NCBI GenBank assembly: GCA_902596585.1
Contig: CACJUL010000012.1
Location: 1-34,466, forward strand
DNA length: 34,466 nt
Direction: 5' to 3'
DNA from: an uncultured Prochlorococcus sp.
GTDB lineage: Bacteria; Cyanobacteriota; Cyanobacteriia; PCC-6307; Cyanobiaceae
Each line of letters opens with the position of its first letter. The first letter of the stretch is position 1. Below are positions 26,465 to 34,466 of this stretch, in pieces. The position numbers and the translations under genes were made by a program. The notes beneath the pieces were generated by a model. It saw only the letters and a list, made by a program, of their open reading frames with translations, did not search any database and was not told the origin of the DNA.

Positions 26465-27073
26465 TTAAATTAAGTCATTCTCTTTTAGCAAAAAAGAAAT
26501 TAAATCTCTGCCTTTACTTCCAGAAAGTTCAGGATGAAATTGAACTCCTGTAAAATTTCCTTTTTTGAAAACCGCAACAAATTTTTTATTATTAATTTCG
26601 TAATAAGCTAATTCATCGCTTTCACCACTCCATTGGATGCCAAAGGAATGAGAAAAAAAATAGTAACCATCCATATTAGCTAAATCTCTTTTTATGAACT
26701 TCACATAATTCCAACCTGTATGAACTCTCTTTTCATTTTTGCTTGCAGAAATAGGGATTACTGATTTATTGCTGAAATTAAAACCCTTTATTGAGCCTTT
26801 TTCACATTCATAACTTTCTTTTTGTAAGAGATGCATTCCTAGGCAAATTCCAAAAACCTTTTTAAAGTTTTTTTGTAAAAAGGTTTTATTAAATTTTTTT
26901 GAAATTAATTCATTCATAACGAATTCAAAATTTCCTACTCCTGGGAGAATTAATAGATCAGATTTATAAGAATTATTTTTAATCTCTAAAATTTCTTCTT
27001 CAAAAACCTTTTTGAATAACCTTTTTACATTTCCAGTATTTGACGAACTATAACTAAGTATTCCAAGTTTCAT
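26465..27073 (-). CDS. hisH2: Glutamine amidotransferase subunit HisH2 (surface glycan-specific)
   Basis: 202-residue class I glutamine amidotransferase related to HisH. The nucleophile lies in FGICLGMHLL (Cys77), and GVQFHPELSG supplies His180 and Glu182; GVGNF and HTGWN are the usual HisH blocks. It releases ammonia from glutamine for the partner barrel. Its ATG overlaps the HisF2 stop by ATGA. Position directly before the WbpG-type gene, instead of in a histidine operon, identifies it as the amidation paralogue rather than the housekeeping enzyme. Confidence 0.9.
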   Translation of the reverse strand: MKLGILSYSSSNTGNVKRLFKKVFEEEILEIKNNSYKSDLLILPGVGNFEFVMNELISKKFNKTFLQKNFKKVFGICLGMHLLQKESYECEKGSIKGFNFSNKSVIPISASKNEKRVHTGWNYVKFIKRDLANMDGYYFFSHSFGIQWSGESDELAYYEINNKKFVAVFKKGNFTGVQFHPELSGSKGRDLISFLLKENDLI

Positions 27074-27843
27074 TTCCTAACTTCCCATTTCTTTGAAATT
27101 ATCGACCTAACATTATTTATTCTTTCGTAATTATGGATATAAATGTAAGAAAGGGCAATACCTTGAGCTCCATACTCAAAAGCATTTATAAAGTTATCCT
27201 CAAGATGCATTGATCCGGATACGATTGTGTCGATATTGATGGTGCTAATTTTTTTTAATTGATTTAGGGTTAAATCATCTATTTTTTTATTTACACCATC
27301 AAAATCAATAAATCTTAGTAAAACTTCTATTAAACCTTTCTCACTAAGTTGGTATAAATAATTATATGCATCCATATTATCCTTTGGTTTCACCAATTCT
27401 CTTCCTGCATTGGTATAAAAATCAATTTCGCCCTTTTTATTAACTCTTATAGATGGTGAGAAAACTATTGCCTGTGATCCAAATTCTTTGAATAATGTTT
27501 CTAATGGTATTAAATCTTTAATAATTGAGTTATTTAAAGCAACTCTGCTTGCCCCATGAGTAAACAAATTTTCTATTTCTTTAAGAGAATTTATTCCGCC
27601 TTGAACTGTCACAGGAATATGAATATTTTTGCATATCTTTTCGAGGATATTTATATCTAAATGGGTATCATATAAACTACCTGTAATGTTATTAATATAT
27701 ATTTCATCAACTAAATAGTCACTTTCTCTTTCACTGAAAAATCTCTCTAATTCATCGATTATTTTAAGTCCTTCGAATCTAATACCTTTTATAACTTTAT
27801 TGCCCTTTATATCAATCTTGCCAATAATACGTTTTGTAGACAT
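27070..27843 (-). CDS. hisF2: HisF2-type TIM barrel, ammonia channel partner, altered active site
   Basis: 257-residue barrel homologous to imidazole glycerol phosphate synthase cyclase. RIIGKIDIKG keeps the first catalytic aspartate (Asp11) and FIDFDG (Asp180) matches the later acidic residue. At the strand where HisF reads AIDAKR with the second catalytic Asp130, this protein reads FSPSIRV, giving Ser131 or its neighbour Pro130. The loss fits a protein that passes ammonia to WbpG instead of closing the imidazole ring. It is the first gene of the tight hisF2-hisH2-wbpG-neuB set and starts with ATG at 27843. Confidence 0.88.
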   Translation of the reverse strand: MSTKRIIGKIDIKGNKVIKGIRFEGLKIIDELERFFSERESDYLVDEIYINNITGSLYDTHLDINILEKICKNIHIPVTVQGGINSLKEIENLFTHGASRVALNNSIIKDLIPLETLFKEFGSQAIVFSPSIRVNKKGEIDFYTNAGRELVKPKDNMDAYNYLYQLSEKGLIEVLLRFIDFDGVNKKIDDLTLNQLKKISTINIDTIVSGSMHLEDNFINAFEYGAQGIALSYIYIHNYERINNVRSIISKKWEVRK

Positions 27844-27915
27844 TTCAGTTTTTGCTTCAAAATATCAAGTCAATAATACTACAAAGATTTTGAATATCTC
27901 TTTGTTTATTAGGAA

Positions 27916-28167
27916 TTAATTAATTAAACATTTTAAAAAGTTTTAATGTTGCCATGTTGGCTACTTCTGTAGAAAAGTATTTTTCTATAGTCAGTCTAGA
28001 ATTTCGTGAGATTTGAGAATATAGATTTTTATCATTACTTAATTAATTAAACATTTTAAAAAGTTTTAATGTTGCCATGTTGGCTACTTCTGTAGAAAAG
28101 TATTTTTCTATAGTCAGTCTAGAATTTCGTGAGATTTGAGAATATAGATTTTTATCATTACTTAATT
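27916..28167. repeat. Perfect 123-bp tandem duplication across the 3' end of a glycosyltransferase gene
   Basis: Bases 27916-28044 are repeated exactly at 28039-28167 (offset 123, 129 matching bases). The unit is bounded by the 6-base direct repeat TTAATT at 27916, 28039 and 28162. Each copy contains the last 38 or so codons and stop of the glycosyltransferase at 28043-29161. 123 is a multiple of three, so the copy after the stop stays in the same frame but is not translated unless the TAA is read through. The lack of any mismatch points to a very recent event or an assembly error. Confidence 0.97.
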
Positions 28168-29161
28168 TTTCTATTGCTTCTTCAATTTCTTTTTCTTTAT
28201 AGGGACAAACTAAGATACAATTTTTATTATTTTTAAAATATGATGGCGCCCATAATCCCTTTGTTAAAGTTAAAATTACCGGCTTGCCACAAGACATGGA
28301 TTGTAAAGTCACACTATAACCGCTAGGCTGGAAAACATCCTTTAAAGGTATTATGACCGCAAAAGAATTTTGATAAAGTTCTCTTATTTTTAAGTCTGTA
28401 TAACTGTTGCTGTATTTGTAATAATTTCCATTTGTTATTTTAAATTTTTGATCATCTCTTTTTTTTAATAAATTAGTATGAATATGAATCTTTTTAGTTG
28501 TATTAACCTTTAATAGTGTATCAAAATCTCTAGCAGGATCTTGCCCAATTGAAAATAAATAATCTGAATTAAAAGTACTTTTATTTGTTGGCTCCCAGAA
28601 TTTTGTATCGACTCCAAATTTTATAATATGTGTTTTAAATTCTGGTATTTTGAAATTTTTAATAGAGTTTATTTGATCTGCTTTTCCATAGAAAAATATA
28701 TAATCTAGTCTTGATAATGATTTGCGAAGGATAATATGATAAATAGATTTTATAAGTGGAGATAATTTTCTATCGAAGTCGGATAAACGATGAAAACCGC
28801 CTGCAAGTTTTATACTACTTTTTTTATTTATAAAATAATAGTAGAAACCTAAACTAATACTAAATCCATCAGTAAGACTTACTACATAATCAGAGGCTTT
28901 AATTTTTTTTTCGAACTGAAAAACTGATAAAGGTCTAATACCGATATTTGAAATCTTACAAAAAAACTCTTCAATAAGGTTTCCTATTTTTGAAAGAAAA
29001 GTTTGTTTGTAAGATTTAATAGAGGAGAGATGTTCAATATTTAAACCCTTTGATTTCAGAAAATTTATGCCCTGCAGGAAATCTTTAGGAGCTTTTTCTT
29101 TTTTTATTAGATTTAGTCTTTTTTTTCGCCCGCCCTTATCAAAAACTAAAATTTTCTTCAT
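28043..29161 (-). CDS. GT4-family (group 1) glycosyltransferase
   Basis: 372-residue GT-B enzyme of the group 1 family, probably cytoplasmic and acting on the lipid-linked glycan. Supporting blocks are IIKFGVDTKFW (start of the C-terminal domain), YLFSIGQDPARDFDTLL and FQPSGYSVTLQSMSCGKPVI, the donor-binding motif. In the last, both glutamates of the classical EX7E are glutamine, a variant I have seen in related sequences. ATG start at 29161; the stop at 28043 lies within the first unit of the 123-bp tandem duplication, so the intact C-terminus is followed by an untranslated second copy. It is located between the CMP-nonulosonate synthetase and hisF2, so it could transfer the acid or a neighbouring sugar; specificity is unknown. 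Confidence 0.85.
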   Translation of the reverse strand: MKKILVFDKGGRKKRLNLIKKEKAPKDFLQGINFLKSKGLNIEHLSSIKSYKQTFLSKIGNLIEEFFCKISNIGIRPLSVFQFEKKIKASDYVVSLTDGFSISLGFYYYFINKKSSIKLAGGFHRLSDFDRKLSPLIKSIYHIILRKSLSRLDYIFFYGKADQINSIKNFKIPEFKTHIIKFGVDTKFWEPTNKSTFNSDYLFSIGQDPARDFDTLLKVNTTKKIHIHTNLLKKRDDQKFKITNGNYYKYSNSYTDLKIRELYQNSFAVIIPLKDVFQPSGYSVTLQSMSCGKPVILTLTKGLWAPSYFKNNKNCILVCPYKEKEIEEAIEKLSNDKNLYSQISRNSRLTIEKYFSTEVANMATLKLFKMFN

Positions 29162-29223
29162 GATTTATGTGATTTTTTATGAAACCTTTTTTGGGGATTA
29201 ATAAACTAAAAATATTTTTTTAA

Positions 29224-29907
29224 TTATAAGCATAATTCATTACTTATAAAGTTTGCATATTTTAAATCTAATAAAGTATCAATATTAATACTCTCTATTA
29301 AATTCATTTCAATAAAACCAATTGGGTTTATTAAGAATCTTTTTTTATTGAATAATAAATTTCTATCTGTCGCATAAATAGCACTATTTATACGGCATAG
29401 ATTTGTCATTAATTGCCTTTGCTCAAATTTTTCGTTAGGAATCTGAATATATTTTCTCAAAAAATCCCCTTTTAGGTAAATATTTTCAGGCTTATTTTCC
29501 AGTGAGCAAATTGATACGATCGTTTTGTATGATTCTGTTTTTAATTTCTTAATTGTTTTTTTTATATGTTTTGAATTTCTAAATGGTGAGGTTGGCTCTA
29601 CCAGAAAAATATAATCTAAACTTTTTTTATAAATCTTTTCATATTCAGAAACGGCATGAATACAAGCATCTATTGATTTTGCAGTATCTGAAGCAAGTTC
29701 TTTTGGTCTAAGGAAAGGAACTTTTGCTCCATTTTTTAATGCTTCTGATTTTATCTTTTCGCTATCAGTTGAGACGATTACATCCATATGTTCAAGGCAG
29801 CTATTTATAGCTCTTTGTAAAAGTGATTTGTCTCCAACTTTTTGAAGATTTTTATTTTTAATACCTTTGCTACCTCCCCTCGCGGGTATTACTGCTAGGA
29901 AATTCAT
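29224..29907 (-). CDS. CMP-nonulosonate synthetase (NeuA/LegF type), copy B
   Basis: 227-residue cytidylyltransferase that activates a nonulosonic acid with CTP. AVIPARGGSKGIKNKN is at residues 5-20, followed by VSTDSEKI, VPFLRPKELASDTA and FLVEPTSPFRN. It starts at ATG 29907, 2 bases after the epimerase gene, the usual neuC-neuA arrangement. The clustered LegG-type epimerase and NeuB synthase make this the likely partner of the NeuB at 24243, in contrast to the copy at 4864-5649. Legionaminic acid is favoured over sialic acid by the gene context but is not proved. Confidence 0.9.
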   Translation of the reverse strand: MNFLAVIPARGGSKGIKNKNLQKVGDKSLLQRAINSCLEHMDVIVSTDSEKIKSEALKNGAKVPFLRPKELASDTAKSIDACIHAVSEYEKIYKKSLDYIFLVEPTSPFRNSKHIKKTIKKLKTESYKTIVSICSLENKPENIYLKGDFLRKYIQIPNEKFEQRQLMTNLCRINSAIYATDRNLLFNKKRFLINPIGFIEMNLIESINIDTLLDLKYANFISNELCL

Positions 29908-29909
29908 AA

Positions 29910-31064
29910 TTAATAAGTTATTGTTTTATCTAAAAAGAGATCGCATTTTGCTAAGAAATTTGATATCAACTCTCCACTATTTCCCTCTCCATAGATATTT
30001 GATGAGTTATATTTACCATGATTAATCTGAGTTCTTATGGCGTCTCTAATTCTTTTTACGGAATGACTACAATCGATAGTATTTGGACCACGTAATCTGC
30101 CGAATTGTCTCTTTCCTATATTGACTGATGGTACGCCAAGATAAGAAGATTCTCTTATTCCGCTGGAGGAATTACCAATTAAACACTTTGAATTGGCTAT
30201 TAAAGTTGCGTATAACTCAAGAGGCATACTATTAATAAGAAATAAAGGATAATTTGCGTTTTTTATGTTCTTTTGTAAGAAATTATATGCAGAACTATTA
30301 CCTGCATCTATATTTGGCAGTATCCAAAATGTTGGTAATTTGAATTCATCTAAAGCTTCAAAAGTATGTTTTATTTGATTTAAAGATTCATTTATTTCTG
30401 TTACCACAGGATGCTGAGAAATTACTAAGTATGAATTGTAAAATTTGAAATTTATATTTTTTTCTTTTAGAAACTTTTCTAAGTTACTTGTATTATTTAC
30501 ATTAATTTTATTAATTAAGTCGATGCTTGGATTACCGCTTATTATAATATTTTTTTTATTTTCTCCCATTGAACTTACTCTCTCAGCTGATTCTTGGTTA
30601 GAAACAAAGTGAATATGTGAAAGTTTTGTAATGGCATGTCTAATTCTTTCATCTATAGAACCAGAAACCTCACCACCCTCTAAATGTGCAATTGTTTTAT
30701 TCATACATAGTGCGGTTTGTGCAAAAGATAAAGCTTCAAAACGATCTGCAGTAATAAAAACAACATCTGGATTAAGTCTTTCAACTAATCTTGAGAATTG
30801 CATTTGAGCAAGACCTGCAGAAATAGATATATTTTCAGTACAATCTCCATCAAGTAAAAATGGTAACTCGCCGGCGATTTCAAATCCATCTTCTTGAATT
30901 ATTTTTTTAAAGTTTCCATAGCTAGAGAGAACTAATCCACCAGCGATAATTAGCTGGTATTCAAGTGAATTATTTTTCTTAATTGCACTAAGGGTACTTT
31001 TTAATTTCCCATAATTTCCTCTAGTTGATATAGGGATACAAATTTTTCTTTTTTGATTAGTCAT
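29910..31064 (-). CDS. Hydrolysing UDP-sugar 2-epimerase (LegG/NeuC family)
   Basis: 384-residue GT-B-fold enzyme that releases UDP from UDP-GlcNAc or UDP-diacetylbacillosamine while inverting C2, giving the six-carbon substrate for NeuB. ISTRGNYGK (12-20), ITADRFE (104-110), HLEGGEVSGSIDERIRHAI (127-145), IISGNPSIDLI and GNSSSGIRES are the expected blocks. ATG start at 31064. It is followed immediately by the CMP-nonulosonate synthetase. Whether the substrate is the bacillosamine derivative (legionaminic route) or UDP-GlcNAc (sialic route) is open: the LegB/LegC/LegH genes that would settle this are not in the window. Confidence 0.9.
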   Translation of the reverse strand: MTNQKRKICIPISTRGNYGKLKSTLSAIKKNNSLEYQLIIAGGLVLSSYGNFKKIIQEDGFEIAGELPFLLDGDCTENISISAGLAQMQFSRLVERLNPDVVFITADRFEALSFAQTALCMNKTIAHLEGGEVSGSIDERIRHAITKLSHIHFVSNQESAERVSSMGENKKNIIISGNPSIDLINKINVNNTSNLEKFLKEKNINFKFYNSYLVISQHPVVTEINESLNQIKHTFEALDEFKLPTFWILPNIDAGNSSAYNFLQKNIKNANYPLFLINSMPLELYATLIANSKCLIGNSSSGIRESSYLGVPSVNIGKRQFGRLRGPNTIDCSHSVKRIRDAIRTQINHGKYNSSNIYGEGNSGELISNFLAKCDLFLDKTITY

Positions 31065-31130
31065 ATTATTTAAGTTTGCTTATCAAAAAATTGTATATTA
31101 TTGGTAAACCATTTCATGTGTGTGTTTTTT

Positions 31131-32975
31131 TTAATAAAAGTTATTTTGAGTATTGGATAATTTTCTGAAAAGTTTGCTTTTCTTTAAAAGAGTTTCATAA
31201 TTACCTTTATCACTGATTTCACCATTATTAAGTAAATAGATACAATCACAATTTTTTATCGTTGAAAATCTATGAGCAATTGAGATGATTGTAATTTCTT
31301 TTTTAAGATTATTTAATGTTCTTTGAATAATCTTTTCACTTTCATTATCTAAAGAGCTTGTTGCTTCATCCAAAACGAGAATCTCACTACTTCTATATAG
31401 TGCTCTTGCAATGGCAACTCGTTGCTTTTGTCCTCCAGAGAGTGAAATACCTTGATTCCCTAAATTTGTATGTATACCACTAGGTAATGATTTTGAGAGC
31501 TCATATAAGTTAGTTTGTTCTAAACAATTAATAACTTTTTTATTATCAATTGATTCAGGGGGGACACCAAATGCAATATTTTCTCTCAAACTTAAATAGC
31601 TTATTAATGGATCTTGAGGAACATAACTTATTGAATTTTGCCATTTTTTATACCCAATTTTTTTTATATCGTATCCATCTACTAATATTTCTCCTTCATT
31701 TGGCTCGATTAAACCTAGAAATAAATCTACTGTCGTAGTTTTGCCTGACCCTGAGAAACCAACGAATGCATAATGCAAACCTTTTTTTATGTCAAAATTT
31801 AGATTTTTTAAAACTAAATTTTTAGAATTTGGATAACTAAATGTTACTCCTGAAAAATTTAATTTATTCCAAATAATTCGTTCATAGCTGTTATTGGAAG
31901 TCATATTTAAATTTGTATTGTTTTTATAAAGACTTTTCTCTGTTTCAAAAACTACGTCCATCCAACTATTTACATTTGATATACCGTTAATTGAATTACC
32001 TAATCTGTTCAACAAAGGAATTAATCTTAAAAAGAGAAGAGTAACAATAGCCATAATTCCTGCTAATTCACCTCCTCTAATGCCAATAATAAATAATGAG
32101 GAAGTAGCAATTAGAATACTTAATTGACCAAAAAGAACAACTAAAAAAGAAGGAAGTAAGTTCCATATACTAGCTGCAGCAAAATTTCTTATAATTATGT
32201 GATTCAACATATAAAAGATTTTTATAAAATCATTTTCTCTTGATGAAAGTTTTATATCTTTGATGCCCGTTAAAGTTTCAGTCATAAATATATTAATAAT
32301 CTCTTCTTTTTCTCTGACTTTATTCATTAGTTTTGAAGATGTCTTTCTTATTAAATTCAGAAATATTGTAAGTAAGGAGCCTGATATGATTATTAGCCAA
32401 AATCCAAGTTTTGGTGTTGCAATTAATAAAGCTATGAAGGCAAATAAAATCCCAGATATTTGTCCTGATATTAAGGGAATTACTCTTATTACGCATTTAT
32501 TCCATAAAGTCAGACTATTTAAAATAGTATTTCTTGTAATATTTGGATTTTTTTTAAGATGCCATACGTAAGGAGAATTTATAATTTTTTCATAAAGTTC
32601 TTTAGAGTATCTCTCTTGTGCAGAACTTCCATCTTTTACAGATAAAATTTGAGATATCAAATTTATGAAAGTTGAAATAATTAATAAAAAAGAAATCCCT
32701 ATTGATAGTAAAATTACAAACTTATTTTCACCAGGGCTACCTAGATAGTTCCATAGTGATTTTATAAATTTGTTTTTTTCTAAAAGCTCAGGTTCAACTA
32801 TTATGCTTATTAGTGGGAAAAAAGTTGTTACTGAGATAATTTCTAAAACTCCAGCTATAAAAGAAATTAAAATATTCAATCTGAGCTTTTTTCTTTCTTT
32901 TTTATTTAAAAGTGAATATGGCTTCATAAAAACTTCTCTGAAAGAACTTTTTATTGCTTTCGAATTACTAATCAT
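31131..32975 (-). CDS. ABC exporter, PglK/MsbA-like lipid-linked oligosaccharide flippase
   Basis: 614-residue half-transporter with membrane and ATPase domains on one chain. The N-terminal about 340 residues hold five to six hydrophobic helices, opening with PYSLLNKKERKKLRLNILIS in the style of PglK. The ATPase has Walker A GFSGSGKTT (Lys412), the Q-loop region YVPQDPL, signature LSGGQKQRVAIARAL, Walker B ILVLDEATSSLD and the switch IAHRFST, all intact. It probably acts as a homodimer that flips the completed lipid-linked glycan to the periplasmic side, which suits the initiating transferase at 1-717. ATG start at 32975. It lies between the capsule-type transferase and the LegG-type epimerase. 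Confidence 0.9.
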   Translation of the reverse strand: MISNSKAIKSSFREVFMKPYSLLNKKERKKLRLNILISFIAGVLEIISVTTFFPLISIIVEPELLEKNKFIKSLWNYLGSPGENKFVILLSIGISFLLIISTFINLISQILSVKDGSSAQERYSKELYEKIINSPYVWHLKKNPNITRNTILNSLTLWNKCVIRVIPLISGQISGILFAFIALLIATPKLGFWLIIISGSLLTIFLNLIRKTSSKLMNKVREKEEIINIFMTETLTGIKDIKLSSRENDFIKIFYMLNHIIIRNFAAASIWNLLPSFLVVLFGQLSILIATSSLFIIGIRGGELAGIMAIVTLLFLRLIPLLNRLGNSINGISNVNSWMDVVFETEKSLYKNNTNLNMTSNNSYERIIWNKLNFSGVTFSYPNSKNLVLKNLNFDIKKGLHYAFVGFSGSGKTTTVDLFLGLIEPNEGEILVDGYDIKKIGYKKWQNSISYVPQDPLISYLSLRENIAFGVPPESIDNKKVINCLEQTNLYELSKSLPSGIHTNLGNQGISLSGGQKQRVAIARALYRSSEILVLDEATSSLDNESEKIIQRTLNNLKKEITIISIAHRFSTIKNCDCIYLLNNGEISDKGNYETLLKKSKLFRKLSNTQNNFY

Positions 32976-33016
32976 TGTTATTTTGTTCCTTAAGATGTTG
33001 GTAAACTTTTACTTTT

Positions 33017-34466
33017 TTATTTTTTTGTATATAAAGTTGTATATCTATTAGAGTTTTCCATCTTATAGGTGTGGTAATCATTGCTTTTAGATGCTATCCA
33101 TTTATTTAAAAATTCTATTTCTTTTTTTATTTCATTTTTATTTTCTTTAATAAATTTAGGTAAAATTTGCCTTAGCTCTAACTTATCTGCATCATCTGGA
33201 AGAACTATATTTTTTTGCCAATAAGGTATACCAAAATATAAACCAGCAAATAGTTGGGCTTTTGATTTCGCTTTTTCCATATCAACTGTTTCATACCATT
33301 TTGTTTTTAATAACTCTAAGAAATGACCTCTTGATTTTGGCATTACCGCAAAATCCCAATTTTCATACCAACCTTTATCAGTAATTAAAGCAGGTTTACC
33401 AAAACATGTATATTCAATTGCAGACGTCCCATGATGGGTAACCAATGCATCTGCACAATCGATAACAGCCTGACCTGAGTAGTAATTTGGTAATACTATT
33501 ATATTATCTGGTAAATCTTTAGGTAATAGGTCTTTAAGGACAACATCTCCTCCATGCCATTCATCATAAGGATGAGATTTTATAAGCCAAATAACATCTT
33601 TATTTTTTTTTGCTTCTTTTAAAGTAGCTTCACACCATTCCAATATATCGATAAATCTAGACATCCCAAAAATATGAGGAAAATCGAACCAATTCCCAAC
33701 ATAAACAGCAATGATTTTTTCCCCTTTAACTTTTTTAGCGCCAAATATATCAAGTTTTTTCTTACCTTTGCTATATGCTAATTTACCTCCAAGGTCGATT
33801 GCTTTTCCAAGAAATCTTTTTTTCAAATAAGTAAGACCAATTTTACGCAATTTAGTTTTATTCTCTTCTTTTATATTTAATAGATTTTCTTCAGGTGGAT
33901 GACCAATCCCAAAAAAAATATCTTCAGGAATATTCATTTTCCAGAATCTTGGCACTCCATATTCACCATTCAAAATAATTGTTGGAATTTTATTACTTGC
34001 TGCGATCCATGCAATTGGAGCGCATTGAAAAGAGATACTATGGCTGAGCACAACTAAATCAGGACTGGAATTTTTTATAAGATCCTCAGACAATTTTATG
34101 GCTAATAAAAAATTATAAATATAGGACTTTATCTTTTTATCTTTTAAGTCTAATGTTGCTTTCCTCTGCTGTTTTAATATGTAGTCATAAAGATGTGTTC
34201 CTGGAACTCCATAAGGAAATTTGATATTTAAAATATCAGATTTAGTTTTAATATTTCTAGCAATTTGATCAGCTTTTATAAATAAATTAGGAATTCTTTT
34301 ATTACCCATTTCATAAATATTTTTTATCCCCAAGGATCTCAAAATATATTTACAAATTTTCTGATTGTAATTCCAAGTAAAGGCATGTTCGATTAATCCA
34401 TCTGATTTTACTGCCGCTCTAAGTAATTGTAATCTATAAAAATAACCTAAATTATAAAAATGACCA
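33017..34466 (-). CDS. Capsule polysaccharide-type glycosyltransferase (KpsS-like), 5' end outside window
   Basis: At least 483 residues of a predicted sugar transferase of the capsule/KpsS-like class. The TTG at 34342 is not the start: the frame stays open to the window edge and reads on as FYNLGYFYRLQLLRAAV. Recognisable parts are KSHPYDEWHGGD and VTHHGTSAIEYTCFGKPALI, the histidine and serine/glutamate motifs of this fold, and NGEYGVPRFW in the middle. Its stop at 33017 precedes the flippase gene by about 40 bases. It probably works in the cytoplasm on a lipid-linked chain; donor and acceptor are unknown, and the N-terminus is missing. Confidence 0.7.
   Translation of the reverse strand, partial: GHFYNLGYFYRLQLLRAAVKSDGLIEHAFTWNYNQKICKYILRSLGIKNIYEMGNKRIPNLFIKADQIARNIKTKSDILNIKFPYGVPGTHLYDYILKQQRKATLDLKDKKIKSYIYNFLLAIKLSEDLIKNSSPDLVVLSHSISFQCAPIAWIAASNKIPTIILNGEYGVPRFWKMNIPEDIFFGIGHPPEENLLNIKEENKTKLRKIGLTYLKKRFLGKAIDLGGKLAYSKGKKKLDIFGAKKVKGEKIIAVYVGNWFDFPHIFGMSRFIDILEWCEATLKEAKKNKDVIWLIKSHPYDEWHGGDVVLKDLLPKDLPDNIIVLPNYYSGQAVIDCADALVTHHGTSAIEYTCFGKPALITDKGWYENWDFAVMPKSRGHFLELLKTKWYETVDMEKAKSKAQLFAGLYFGIPYWQKNIVLPDDADKLELRQILPKFIKENKNEIKKEIEFLNKWIASKSNDYHTYKMENSNRYTTLYTKK

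Noticed and set aside
26465-27843. hisH/hisF as housekeeping histidine biosynthesis genes
   Set aside because: Other histidine genes are absent, the pair abuts a WbpG-type amidotransferase and neuB, and the barrel lacks the second catalytic aspartate.
34340-34342. TTG as the start codon of the rightmost glycosyltransferase
   Set aside because: The frame remains open with protein-like sequence to the end of the window, so the true start is outside.
1-34466. CRISPR arrays, insertion sequences, integrases, phage genes and rRNA
   Set aside because: I looked for regularly spaced repeats, transposase motifs and rRNA segments and saw none; the only clear repeat is the 123-bp tandem duplication.

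Overview
This window reads as a cell-surface polysaccharide gene island from a very AT-rich marine bacterium, most probably a high-light-type Prochlorococcus. The basis is indirect. By eye the G+C is around 30 percent in genes and lower between them. The single tRNA, Ala(GGC), has no encoded CCA and a cyanobacterial-type T arm. The gene content (gmd/fcl, nonulosonate genes, GSCFA, OafA-like acyltransferases, 2OG-Fe oxygenases) is what hypervariable islands of picocyanobacteria carry. No housekeeping gene is present to fix the species; SAR11 or another low-GC marine lineage is a weaker alternative.

Layout from left to right. (1) A 5'-truncated polyprenyl-phosphate sugar-1-phosphate transferase and a first acyltransferase/SGNH protein, both plus strand. 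(2) A minus-strand PhyH-type oxygenase, then about 900 bases holding only tRNA-Ala(GGC). (3) A tight five-gene minus-strand operon (8733 to 4864): DEDDh exonuclease, APH-type kinase, SDR, degenerate RelA/SpoT-type HD protein, and a CMP-sugar synthetase of NeuA type. (4) A four-gene minus-strand operon (13051 to 8902): epimerase, a 2OG oxygenase apparently fused to a LIC12192-like domain, a second 2OG oxygenase, and a GSCFA protein. (5) Two more acyltransferase/SGNH paralogues on the plus strand. (6) gmd and fcl (GDP-L-fucose). (7) A plus-strand GT-B-like glycosyltransferase. (8) A sulfur cassette: a cysteine dioxygenase-like gene and a class V PLP enzyme (minus, translationally coupled), divergent from a UDP-sulfoquinovose synthase (SQD1) homologue. 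(9) A long minus-strand block running in from the right edge: a capsule-type glycosyltransferase (truncated by the window), a PglK-like ABC flippase, a LegG/NeuC-type epimerase, a CMP-nonulosonate synthetase, a GT4 glycosyltransferase with a fresh tandem duplication at its 3' end, HisF2, HisH2, a WbpG/PseA-type amidotransferase, and a NeuB-family synthase.

Together the genes would start a lipid-linked glycan, make GDP-fucose, a CMP-nonulosonate (probably amidinated through WbpG/HisH2/HisF2) and a sulfonated hexose. They would then assemble and flip the glycan and decorate it with acyl groups and oxidations. LegB, LegC and LegH (or PseB, PseC, PseH) are not in the window.

The most interesting proposal is the sulfur cassette. 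The active-site residues of the three neighbouring genes fit a local route cysteine -> cysteine sulfinate -> sulfite -> UDP-sulfoquinovose, which would supply sulfite from cysteine for a sulfonated surface sugar. The residues are read directly from the sequence; the pathway is my inference.
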